Part shown: positions 32,151 to 42,682 of the stretch, one piece after another | Layout of the letters: each line of letters starts with the position of its first letter | How positions within the stretch are numbered: position 1 is the stretch's first letter | From: Cladorhizidae sp. MBARI D1340-BT2 | Lineage: Eukaryota; Porifera; Demospongiae; Poecilosclerida; Cladorhizidae | Assembly (NCBI GenBank): GCA_028752905.1 | Contig: JAQNBH010000006.1 | Location: 26,711,811 to 26,775,810, forward strand | Direction of reading: 5' to 3' | DNA: 64,000 nt | Position numbers and translations under genes: made by a program | The notes under the pieces: model-generated | Seen by the model: only the letters and a program-made list of their open reading frames with translations | What the model was told of the DNA's origin: nothing | The model's database searches: none

Positions 32151-32164
32151 GCTCTGGTGGCAGC

Positions 32165-33180
32165 AATTTAGACCATCACTTGAGGATTAGACTGGACTAA
32201 CACTCAACAGTGTCCCTGAGCAGAATGGCAGAGGAATATTCAGCCAGAGCAGCTCATTAAGTGAATATCCAATCCTACAAAATATTTAAATATCTGTGAA
32301 GACAGATGCTTTTGATGATGGTGGCATCTACCCGGAGTCAGGGAAGATTGCAGCTGGTGTAACAGTAGCTTCCATTGAGATGGGACTATTAGCACTCAGG
32401 CTTGGAGAGGTCAGAGGTGAGGACATAGAAGACTTGGAGGGAGGAGGAAACTCTAACAGATGGCAAAATAGCAATAGTACTGTCTTGTGCTCAAGTTCAC
32501 AGACGCACCTATCTGCAAGCTAAAACAATAGAGCATGGTGTTCCATTACTTCATTAGTGCACATCCTATAAGAGGTCACAGAGCAATGACGTTACGAGGA
32601 CGGTGATAAATCAAACTTGAACTGGTAAGTGCTACAACTCTTAGCTTGACCTCAGTCAGTGATTAGTGGGGGGTATTATCTGGTAGAGGCATTTTTGTGA
32701 GATATCATCACGAGTAATTTGTACCTAATTAGCTGCACACTAGACATCTAGCGTGAGCGAAGTCACATTTTGCCAACAAGCCAAGAGACCAGGATCTCTC
32801 TAAATAAAATATCTCTAACAAGGGCATTCAGCTTTTGACTTGTTCCAGATGCTAGCAGGTCGGGGTTACACAAGTTGCACCCTTCTCTAGAAATAAAAAA
32901 GCTAGTTATTCAGAGAAGTTCCTCCGTGTTCCCTGTAGCAATAGAGATTGATACTTTGAAGGTTGGAGAAAGGTTTGAAGCAACCTCATTAAAAATGGAG
33001 CCTTCTCGGCTTAATTATGTTATTTTTTAATGGAATTTACTCAAACATCCTATATTGACAACAATTTTGATGGTGAGATTGTGAATGTCTTAGAAAAGTG
33101 ATCACGAATTGTGTGACTGCATGAGTATTGGTGGGACTTTGGAATTCTGCGAGTATTGTACCTGTGTAGTAGAGACATCG
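32165..33180. other. No recognisable gene
   Basis: A 75-codon frame at 32296-32523 (ASIEMGLLALRLGEVRGEDI) is open and could be leader or gag of another retroelement, given the upstream primer-site-like motif. No domain is recognisable. Confidence 0.35.
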
Positions 33181-33430
33181 GTCAGTCTGCACCCCTAAGG
33201 GAAGTTTTAACTTAAGTTTGTCTCTACGCATACCTTAAGGTAAGTTGTAACGTCTGTCTGTTCTTATGCACAACCAAAGGGAAGTAGATGTTTGTCTGTC
33301 TGGACACACACTCCACTGGAGGTTGTTACGTCTGTCCGTCCTTATGCAGGAAGTAGATGTCCATCTGTCTGTACACACACTCCAAGGGAAGTTGTAATGT
33401 CAGCCTCTCTGTATGCACCCCTAAGGGAAG
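33180..33430. repeat. Irregular ~48-bp tandem repeat
   Basis: About five imperfect units built from CTAAGGGAAGT or CAAAGGGAAGT, a GT(A/G)(A/G)(C/T)GTCTGTCTGT-like segment and TATGCA or ACACACACTCC. Short frames through it arise from the repeat. Confidence 0.7.
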
Positions 33431-33734
33431 TAGGCATGCCGACTAAACTTCGCCTGAACCAGATAGATAGCGGAGTTGTTTTTGTTTGATCCAGATCCTG
33501 ATGCAGGGCAACCTTCTGGGATATATATGCACATTCACTTTTCACATTCCCGATGATGCCACACATATTGTGCAACATGGTTCATTATTACCAACAAACT
33601 ACACCAGCTACATTGGAGGTTGCATGTTGCAAGAAGTTAGCCAATGATGCTGTCTCTATCCCTGCTCTATTAGGAGAAAGCTGCAGTTACTGAAATGGAG
33701 AGATTTGAACAGGATAGCACCTTCAGGACTACAT

Positions 33735-35112
33735 GACCCTAGCATCCAAGTCACCTGGTACTACATGACCAGTGTATCCAAGCCACCTGGTACTACATGA
33801 CAAGCCACCTGGTACTACCTGACTAGTGTATCCAAGCCAACTGTTACTACATGACCAGTGTATCCAATTGGTATTACATGACCAGTGTATCCAAGCCACC
33901 TTGTACTACATGACCAGTGTATCCAAGCCACCTGGTACTACATGACCAGTGTATTCAAGCACCTTGGTACTACATGACCAGTGTATCCAAGCCACCTGGC
34001 ACTACCTGACTAGTGTATCCAAGCCACCTGGTACTACATGACCAGTGTATCCAAGCGACCTGGTACTACCTGACTAGTGTATCCAAGCCACCTGGTACTA
34101 CATAACCAGTGTATCTAAGCCACCTGGTTCTACATGACCAGTGTATCCAAGCCACCTGGTACTACATCACCAGTGTATCCAAGCCACCTGGTACTACATG
34201 ACCAGTGTATCCAAGCCACATGTTACTACCTGACTAGTGTATCCAAACCACCTGGTACTACATGAACAATGTATCCAATTGGTACTACATGACCAGTGTA
34301 TCCAAGCCACCTTATACTACATGACCAGTGTATCCTAGCCACCTGGTACTACATGACTAGTGTATCCAAGCTACCTGGTACTACATGACCAGTGTATCCA
34401 ATTGGTACTACATGACCATTGTATCCAAGCCACTTGGAACTACATGACCAGTGCATCCAAGCCACCAGGTACTACATGACCAGTGTATCCAAGCCAACTG
34501 GTACTACATGACCAGTGTATTCAAGCACCTTGGTACTACATGACCAGTGTATCCAAGCCACCTGGCACTACCTGACTAGTGTATCCAAGCCACCTGGTAC
34601 TACATGACCAGTGTATCCAAGCGACCTGGTACTACATGACTAGTGTATCCAAGCCACCTGGTACTACATAACCAGTGTATCTAAGCCACCTGGTTCTACA
34701 TGACCAGTGTATCCAAGCCACCTGGTACTACATCACCAGTGTATCCAAGCCACCTGGTACTACATGACCAGTGTATCCAAGCCACATGTTACTACCTGAC
34801 TAGTTTATCCAAACCACCTGGTACTACATGAACAATGTATCCAATTGGTACTACATGACCAGTGTATCCAAGCCACCTTATACTACATGACCAGTGTATC
34901 CTAGCCACCCGGTACTACATGACTAGTGTATCCAAGCCACCTGGTACTACATGACCAGTGTATCCAATTGGTACTACATGACCAGTGTATCCAAGCCACC
35001 TGGAACTACATGACCAGTGTATCCAAGCCACCAGGTACTACATGACCAGTGTATCCAAGCCAACTGGTACTACATGACCAGTGTATCCAAGCCACTTGGG
35101 ACTACATGACCA
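33735..35112. repeat. ~32-bp minisatellite with 566-bp higher-order repeat
   Basis: Units close to CCAAGCCACCTGGTACTACA followed by TGACCAGTGTAT repeat about forty times with short (ATTGG) variants. The rare variant GTATTCAAGCACCTTGGTAC occurs at 33951 and again at 34517, and the order of variants downstream is the same both times. So a 566-bp block of units was itself duplicated. Confidence 0.92.
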
Positions 35113-35125
35113 CCTGGTTACATGA

Positions 35126-35759
35126 TGTCAGGGAATTCTATCTCCCTGACTGAGTTCACAACAGCCCGGAATGAAGCCAAACCAGCAGCTAGTGGAAAAG
35201 CCGTAAACTAGATGTGTGGAAACCATGGTAGCAAGTTTGGGAACAGATGAAGGACCTCACCACCAGACACTATAAAGGATGTGGTCCACCTGCTTGAGGA
35301 AAGATCTACACACCCCTCACCTGATAAGACAAGACATAGGATTGGTCGCCAAGGGTCGGTGCCATGATGACCTGATGTCATCAAACCTAGTAGTTCGAAC
35401 AGTATATAAGAAACAGCTAGGGAGTAGTTAGCAGATACCTGAATATTGCCAGAGACTGCTGCAACCAGCAATTAAGAACTGTTAGATAAGAACCGACTGA
35501 ACCTTTGTTATTGTGGTTGATATTGTGTTGTGTTATCTTGTCATGGCTGGTGTATTTATGTTTCTCATAATTATAATACAACTATCTGTAGTTATATTTG
35601 GGAATCCAGCAATTCTTTTGAGAGTTGCTGAGTTTGGCTTGTTCCGAGGATTGCCAGTAGGACAGACTGGGGGTCAAAGATTAGTCGTCGCATGAAGACT
35701 AGGGATCTGCTCAGCCAGCTAAAGTTTCTGTACTGGGAGAACGCTGGTTTTTCATGACA
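35126..35759 (+). repeat. 5' LTR of element B
   Basis: It runs from TGTCAGGGA to CATGACA. The first bases form a hairpin (GTCAGGGA, eight-base loop, TCCCTGAC). A TATATAAG box lies at about 35403. The first ~320 bp match the truncated 3' LTR at 39186, with one ~18-bp length difference. Confidence 0.9.
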
Positions 35760-35760
35760 T

Positions 35761-35780
35761 TGGTGGCAGCGATGGGATCC
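35761..35780 (+). other. Primer binding site of element B
   Basis: TGGTGGCAGCGATGGGATCC, one base after the LTR. It differs at two positions from the 20-base tRNA-Leu complement found in element A. Confidence 0.65.
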
Positions 35781-36154
35781 ATGTTGAAAAAAAGGATCTA
35801 CGTTACTATTGTACCTCCAGCCTGAGTGAGAGGTTGTGATTACATTAAAAAAATTGTTGTGATTAGTGGGAAACAGCCAAGGTCACTTGAGAACCTTGGG
35901 GCTTGTGAAACCAAACCCAACTCTAGGTTATATTTTGTTTTGTGTAACCACTGAGTGTATTTTCCTTCGTGAGTGTGTATTTTTCATTGTATTGTTATGG
36001 CTCTTCCTCTGCGATCTGGATTTAACCGACCCCCTCGCGACCACAACCTCATTGAGGGCCGTGTACCTCCCTTGGAACCAGTTGAATGCAGTGAGGATGA
36101 TGAGCTGGGAACAGCATCGCAAGGAATGGAGACCCTCCTCCACTCAGAGGACAA

Positions 36155-37110
36155 ATGAATCGCTTCATGGGCCAATGGGCGGAGATGGAGCAGGCTTTAT
36201 CACAATGCGAAGATGCCAGACGGGCCGAGGACCGACAACATGCCCAGCAGCAACAGGATCCGTGGAGCCAGGCCTTGGTGGACCAGAGACACTCTCCACC
36301 AGCGGTGGCTCTACCAGTGGTAGCTACACCCAAACTGACCATACATAAATTCGTTGAAGGCACTGATGACATGGGGGCATTCCTCAGCTCCTTCGAGGTG
36401 ACCGCGCTAGCAAGCAAGTGGCCACGGCGTCTCTGGATTGTCTACCTACAAAGTGTACTATCCGGCCAGGGCATGTTAGCCGTAACCTCCCTAACTATAG
36501 AAGAACAAGAAGATTACGATCTAGTCTGTCAAACCCTCCGATCTACCTACCAGATTACAATGGAGTCATACCGGAAGAAGTTGTTTGACTTAACCTTCAG
36601 TCAAGACAAACCTGAAGAGTGGTTCCGAGACAGGAAGCAAGCCTGTTCCCGATGGTTGGCTTCTAGTGCTAAGTCAGCCCAAGAACTTATTTTGATTGAG
36701 CTTACTTTACAGTAACTTCCAAGGTGGCTAGAGAGCCGTATGCGCCAGATGGTGCCTGGAAGTTATGAAGAACTCAAGGAGGCAGTACTGAGATGTCTAT
36801 GTACCTCACCAAGAGAGAAGGATGCAGTTCCAAGGACAGATCAAAAAGGAGGACGAAGAACCCCTCCCCGAGAACACCGAGTCAACAGAGGTGAACCCAG
36901 AGACAACAGAGGACGTTTCCCCTACACCAGACTGTCTGAGCAAGGAAGACAACTCCCTTGTAACATTAACCCATGTAACATAAATATTCCTCAAGATAGA
37001 GGGCCAAGATCAGTTGAATCTTACAGGTGTGGGAAATTAGGTCACATGCAGAGGGATTGTCGTGTCAAAATAGAGAGAGGGAATTGTGCCCTTACTATGA
37101 GAAAGAAATT
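36155..37110 (+). pseudogene. gag of element B
   Basis: Start at ATG 36155. A Gln-rich N-terminus is followed by a retroelement gag region (HKFVEGTDDMGAFLSSFE, then FDLTFSQDKPEEWFRDRK, RWLESRMRQMVPGSYEELKE). TAA at 36713-36715 interrupts it, but the same frame continues. A zinc knuckle near 37024 reads YRCGKLGHMQRDC, with the usual leading Cys replaced by Ser. Gag proteins form the particle that packages the element RNA. Confidence 0.75.
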
Positions 37111-37330
37111 GCCTGAATGGAATAGGAGAGTTACCATTAACAACCAGTCAGTGATAGCTTTGTTAGACACTGGCTGCACAAGAAGTATTGTGCATCCCCG
37201 GTGCATAGACCAGAAAGATTATCTTCCCTGGGAAATAGCATATACTACAGCGAGTTCAGCTTGAACCCATTTCCCAGCAGCCAAGATAACCCTTCAGGTA
37301 GACAGATATGAGAAGGTAGTATTAGCAGTG
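37111..37330 (+). pseudogene. Protease of element B
   Basis: In the same frame as gag, VIALLDTGCTRSIVHP near 37150-37200 is the aspartic protease active site. TGA at 37262-37264 interrupts; the frame continues with VVLAVGVSEYLMCDMLMR, the expected second half. Confidence 0.7.
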
Positions 37331-38175
37331 GGTGTATCCGAGTACCTTATGTGTGATATGTTGATGCGGCATGATATTCCCTTATTTAAGACATACCTCC
37401 GGGAAGCTCTGGATACAGATGCCGGGAAGAGGGACCTTGTCCCTACCTCTGAGCTGGGCCTGGCAACCACAAGGATCCAAAGCAAGCTTTGGACCCTGGA
37501 AGAGCAAGCCGAGGCCCGACAACTCCACGAGGATGAGCCCATCATACAACCAGTACTACCTGATGACAATGACAGTGAAATGGATGAGGAAAGCGTGAGC
37601 CTAGCCGAGCCGGAAACACCTCCTACAGACGAGCTAGAGACCCCTCCCCCACCAGCACCAGAAGAAACAGGAGTGAGCCTAGGCAAGCCAGAAAGACATC
37701 CAAAGGATGACCTAGTGACTCCCCCATCACCTGAAGCAGCAGAGCCCGGAGACTTGGACACCATCTTCCCGGAAGAGTTTCGTGAGGAACAGAAACAAGA
37801 TCCTACCCTAAGGAGCGTAAGGGAAAAAGTGAACCAAAAAGACAGTGTGTATTTTTGGAAAGATGGGTTATTAGTAAAATCATCCAGATCCAAGGTAATG
37901 AGGTTAGCTTACTCCTCTGTAGCAGCAGGCAGGAAAGAACCATCCAACTTATCAGAGGTAGGATGGATTGGCCAGGTATGGCCAGAGATGTTCATGAGCT
38001 GTGTCTGTCTTGCCCATCTGCCAAAAAGCCAGCCGAGCAGTAGTACCTAAGGCACCCCTTCACCCATTACCTATTATTGATCAACCCTTTAGTCGCATAG
38101 CTATGGACATATTTGGACCCCTTAAGAACTTCTGGTGGACACAAAGACGTACTTATAGCTATGGTCAACACTACT
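37331..38175 (+). pseudogene. Integrase N-terminal part of element B
   Basis: An acidic/Pro-rich linker leads to FREEQKQDPTLRSVREKV and DSVYFWKDGLLVKSS, typical of the start of a gypsy integrase. After a frame change near 37895, GRMDWPGMARDVHELCLSC supplies the Cys pair of the H2C2 finger. PFSRIAMDIFGPL (near 38090) carries the first catalytic Asp, and GGHKDVLIAMVNTTKWTA follows. The rest of the core and C-terminal module are deleted, and the sequence passes straight to RT. Confidence 0.75.
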
Positions 38176-38177
38176 AA

Positions 38178-38606
38178 ATGGACAGCTTAACCATCCTTGA
38201 CCTAACCAAGGGGTACTATCAGGTCTCCATGGGGTGTAGTAGTAGAGAGAAGACTGCCTTTATTACTCCCTATGGGAAGTATCAATTTACGACTATGCCC
38301 TTTGGTTTGGTTTCGGCCCCCTCCACCTTTCAAAGGTTAATGGACCACATCTTGTCCGGGTTGGAAACCTTTACTGTGGCATACCTAGATGACATTGTAA
38401 TTTATAGTCAGATCTGGAAAGACCATTTACAACATGTGTCCGTAGTTTTAGGCAGAATGAGAGAAGCAGATCTCACAATAAAACAAGAGAAATGTAACTT
38501 TAGTGTGAGCCATTGTGAGTATTTGGGACATTTAATGGGTGGAGGACAAATTAGACCATTGTCTTGCAAGGTTGAGGCCATTTGTACTTATACACCCCCT
38601 CAATGA
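38178..38606 (+). pseudogene. Reverse transcriptase of element B (N-terminus missing)
   Basis: TILDLTKGYYQVSMG, then EKTAFITPYGKYQFTTMPFG, LVSAPSTFQRLMDHIL and the catalytic YLDDIVIYS near 38385, CEYLGHLMGGG. An open frame of 142 codons ends in a stop after TYTPPQ. The fingers region normally before it is lost in the integrase-RT deletion. Confidence 0.88.
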
Positions 38607-39170
38607 GAGCCTTTTTAGGATTAGCCGGTTATTACCGAAGGTTTATACGCAACTTCTCCGAAATAGCATCTCCTTTAACAGACTTAACCAAAAAGAATCA
38701 GAGTAATAAGATTGTGTGGAGTAGTTCTTGTGAAGTAGCTTTCAAAGCTATAAAAGCTAATCACCCTGTGTTATTATCCACAATCTGGGAAAGACCTTTT
38801 ATCCTACAGACGGAAGCATCAGCGACGGGGCTGGGATTTGTAATCAGCCAAATCGACCCCAAGGGTGACGAGCATCCGGTGGCGTTCAATTCCTGAAAAC
38901 TTCTACTCAGAGAACAGAGATATTCGACGATAGAACGGGATGCTCTTGCCTTCGTGGCAGGAATTAAACATTTCAGGGTCTAATTGGAGGGAACTACATT
39001 TACCATTGAAACTGACCACAACCCCATGGCCCACCTAGCCAATATCAAAGACAGATATGGCTGACTCACTCGTCGGGCGCTTGACCTACAAGACTACGAT
39101 TTCACCATCTCCCACCAGTCGGGTTCCGCCAATGCCAACGCCGATGGCCTAAGTCGAGACGGGTCTCGAG
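38582..39170 (+). pseudogene. RNase H of element B
   Basis: RAFLGLAGYYRRFIRNFSE and a thumb region lead to FILQTEASATGLGFVISQ, where the usual catalytic DAS reads EAS. Then come AFNS and a stop, YSTIERDALAFVAGIKHF, FTIETDHNPMAHLANI, a stop, and SANANADGLSRDG. The purine tract GAGGAAGGGGGAA (39173-39185) and the 3' LTR follow directly. Confidence 0.82.
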
Positions 39171-39185
39171 CTGAGGAAGGGGGAA

Positions 39186-39524
39186 TGTCAGGGAATTCTA
39201 TCTCCCTGACTGAGTTCACAACAGCCCGGGATGAAGCCAAACCAGCAGCTGTTGTTGCCAAGGAACCTAGTGGTCAAGCCGTACACCAGATGTGTGGAAA
39301 CCAATGTAGCGAGTGTGAGAACAGACGAAGGACCTCACCACCAGACACTATAAAGGATGTGGTCCACCTGCCTGAGGAAAGATCTACACACCCCTCACCT
39401 GATAAGACAAGACATTGGATTGGTCGCCAAGGGTCGGTGCCATGATGACCTGATGTAATCAAACATAGTAGTTCGAACAGTATATAAGAAACAGCTAGGG
39501 AGTAGTTAGCAGATACCTGAATAT
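39186..39524 (+). repeat. Truncated 3' LTR of element B
   Basis: It matches the first part of the 5' LTR and stops abruptly after GCAGATACCTGAATAT. The distal ~300 bp are missing. Confidence 0.88.
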
Positions 39525-41260
39525 GAAGGTGCTAGCAGATATCACGAGGCAAAGAGTTACCCTCTACAAGTTTCTCCTGGAAAAGTTGGGCATTAGTAGT
39601 AGCTAGCTGTTCTGACAGCAGTAAGGGTAGCATTACCTTTACTAGAGTTTACAGGATCCCATCCAAGGACAAAAATGTCAACTAACAAGTGTAGCAGCAT
39701 ACTAATCTCAATGGAAACAAGTCAGCATTTTCTTCTCCGTAACTAGTGATCCCATATCAACATACTTATGTAAACCAGAAATTGATTAAATCATATTACC
39801 CACAGAGATCAGAATGCTCACTTAGCTGCCATCAAGCTCAAATACAATCTCCCTGCGACATCCATCATTGTCCGTGGGACGGGATCCAGGATGAACTATT
39901 TAAAGTTAATGCTATCCTTTCTGGTGTTAAAACCTTCACAAGTTTTACATCCCAGATGCCACTGCAAAGATCTTGCTCTATTGTGGCCCAAATCAGCAGA
40001 AGACTGTAAACAATGTATCAAAGGACACTAACTCATTTCTCAAAGTCTAAACTATTGAGAGAGTTTTCTGGTAGGCGCAAGTAGCCTAGTGTAGAAAAAA
40101 CAGTTTGCTAAAACAGCAGAATGCCCATAAAGATTCTTTCGAGGACAGTGGTTGCGATCAGCGATTGCTAACAGCATTTTTCTTGTCAAACCAGACTTGT
40201 TAATAATAACCTCCCTTTCAATTGCAACCACCCTTCAAATAGAAATTGCAGGTAGATGGACTGAAGTAAATATTATCTGCAGTTGCTATTAGAAAATATA
40301 TAGAAATTTTATCCCTAGCCACCTTTCCTTTAGGTAGGTTTGGGTCTTTCCATTCACACCCTTTATACTTGCTTGCAAAACGGATTAAGTTATGATTTTA
40401 AAAGCCGTAAGACCATTTTAGATCAGTTCTTGTAAGTTGCTAGAGTATTAAAAGGCACCTGTACATACTCAACCCCCTAAGATAACTTATGTTGTTCTAA
40501 TGTTGCTGGTACAAAGCAGCCACCATACTAGAGCTTGGAATAACAATACCATTGAAGAGACACCTCCCACACACGTGCATGTACTTGACTGTCAAATGCT
40601 GAACGTTCTATTTTAAGTAGCATTTAGGGGGCCTAACTTCTACCACTTTGGTCTATAAAAATATTTTAGTTACCTAAACTGTGGTTATGAAGCCTCTCAT
40701 GTTTAGTTACCTAATGTTGTTAAGCTAAGTTATGATATCTTGCTATGAAGCACTGTTCTCAAAGTCCTTGAAACATGCACCAATTATGAGCATGTGAACA
40801 AGCTTCATGATTAGTGTAACATATTTCCCAGAACATTGAGGCAAGAATTGTAATAGCATAACCAGGCCTATTTATAGCTGCAACTCTCAGTAACTGTCCA
40901 CAGTTTCCTAATGAGTACCTTGCTGCTCCATTGCATGACATTTGCAACCTTTCCCAAGTGTTCTAGTAGCACAGACAGCTCCTCCTGCCCATCCTCTAAA
41001 TTGCCCACATTTTTCCCAATGTCCCAATGATGGTATAACTGGATCGTAAAGGATATCAACATTGAGCCTGTCACAAGAATTGCATATTTTATGATAACTG
41101 ATCTTCAAATGGTTTTATAGATATGCTGAATAAAACCAATTGCAAAGAATCCAGGATAGACCATCTATAGGTCGTTACATCATCTCAGGAGCCGCGGTAC
41201 TTAATTTAATATGGCTTGGGAGTCTTATGAATTTCATTCATCTTCCACCCGAACGCTTGA
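39525..41260. repeat. Duplicated block, copy 1
   Basis: Three sub-blocks recur further right: 39525-39610 resembles 49725-49815; 39700-39910 resembles 48890-49095; 40106-41250 resembles 58248-59400. Divergence is considerable, with many indels. On the minus strand short peptides are partly conserved between copies, but this copy has stops where the other is open. I do not recognise a gene. Confidence 0.6.
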
Positions 41261-42682
41261 CTACGTACTTACATTTTAGCGCCTAATCAAAACTGTTATT
41301 ATATAGAGTAGGGCCTCCTCTAGCCACTGGTGCTAACTTCAACTCTCTAGCTCTTGGCAATCTGGAGATATTTACGCACCAAAATCAGGCATTCAGGTTT
41401 TTTAGGATCTTTCCACTTGTAGCTCCTGTAACATGGCTATAGTTTTATCTATGAAAAATATATTAGTATCAACATAGAGCACACAGAGAGACCTATCTTT
41501 TAAACTGAATATAAAGTTCATAACATGAAGTTTGCAGACTCTATGGAGCTATAAAGTGGTAAGCACAAGTTGTTGTTTTTTATTTAAAAAAATGCACCTG
41601 ACAAACTCCCAGTTGACTCATTGCGAACTGGTGATGTTTATATTTTGTAAGAGTGATTCTATCACAGGTTAAGTATTGATTTGAGTGAGTATGTAATCCT
41701 GTGTAAGTGCCTTTGAACTGTCTATTAATTTGGAAATGCAAATTCAGCTGCGATTGTGTCAATTATATACCTGGAACAGACTAGCTAGCCAGATGTGAGA
41801 CAAAACTTTCTTCTTTCTGATGAAGACTGAAGTATTTCTGTTCAACTGTTAGGACTAAAAAACAAACAGATTTAGTTAAAAAGAGAATCCTTGAATTTTC
41901 TTGAGGTAAGTTGCTCTGTGACTAATTGATACCGACAGACAAAACTAACCTTGTGTGGCACTTTTATTTTCTTGGTTTTTTCCAGCTCCTGTGTGAGTAA
42001 TTAGTTCTGTGCAGTTCAAAATCTCATTATAATAATATACTAGAACTTTATTTAAATCAGCTTTTTTGTTCAGCTGAGAGTAATCGTACAAGTTTGAATA
42101 AATTTAGAAGTGTACTAGTATTATGCATAATATGATGTAATGTTACATGTTTTACCTTCTTGTATGTAATCTGATATTCATCTCCCTCCTCTTGATGTTC
42201 GGACACTCATCACATTTGGTGTGTATTTGAATCTACAATAATCATCCCCAACATCTTGCAATGTGCATAATACAACTACTTATTGTAGGTGGTAATAATA
42301 CCCACAACTGTCTATATCCCAACTCTCTTAACATGGTGTCATAATATGCTCAGGATACTGCACACAAAACTAGATGCTATGGGTACATTTTCCTCTGTAA
42401 GTTAAAACTAGACCAACAACAGCTGTCTTTGCATGGAACTTGAGCGCTATGTTGAATGAGCTCTATACTGGGAGGTAGCAACAGCGAACCTAATTTCTGC
42501 TGCGTTATATGTTTTGTTTGTTCTTGATATAGTACAGGCAGCATCCAGCAGTGAAGCTAGATATATTTAAAGGGAACTCTTAAGGGTGTGGATCTTGCAG
42601 TTCTTTTACTATTATAGTCTAGATAATGACAGGCTTAGATAATTAATCTACTAAAGCTTTGCGTGTGGTACCTAGCCCTTAT
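41261..42682. other. No gene seen
   Basis: AT-rich sequence with only short frames. No repeat or splice pattern stands out. Confidence 0.4.

Larger units (their letters stand above)
26122..32152 (+). mobile_element. Ty3/gypsy LTR element A, decayed, integrase before RT
   Basis: A 526-bp 5' LTR and primer binding site are followed, after about 1.6 kb of unclear sequence, by gag, protease, the integrase C-terminal part, reverse transcriptase and RNase H, then a purine tract and a second LTR-like segment. The two LTR-like segments are not alike, so the unit may be chimeric or the body may belong to another copy. The pol order is that of Gmr1-like elements. Many stops and frameshifts make it inactive. 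Confidence 0.6.
35126..39524 (+). mobile_element. Ty3/gypsy LTR element B, decayed, integrase before RT
   Basis: It comprises a 634-bp 5' LTR, primer binding site, gag, protease, the first part of integrase, RT, RNase H, a purine tract, and a 3' LTR cut short after 339 bp. The integrase finger and first catalytic strand come before RT and nothing follows RNase H, the Gmr1-like order. A deletion fuses mid-integrase to mid-RT near 38178. Stops and frame changes inactivate it. The 5' LTR abuts the minisatellite. Confidence 0.85.

Noticed and set aside
33735..35112. CRISPR-like array
   Set aside because: Spacing is that of a contiguous minisatellite with no unique spacers, and the window is animal DNA.
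40868..41108. Minus-strand frames as real genes
   Set aside because: The frame aligned to the other block copy has stops here, and the longer local frame is not the conserved one.
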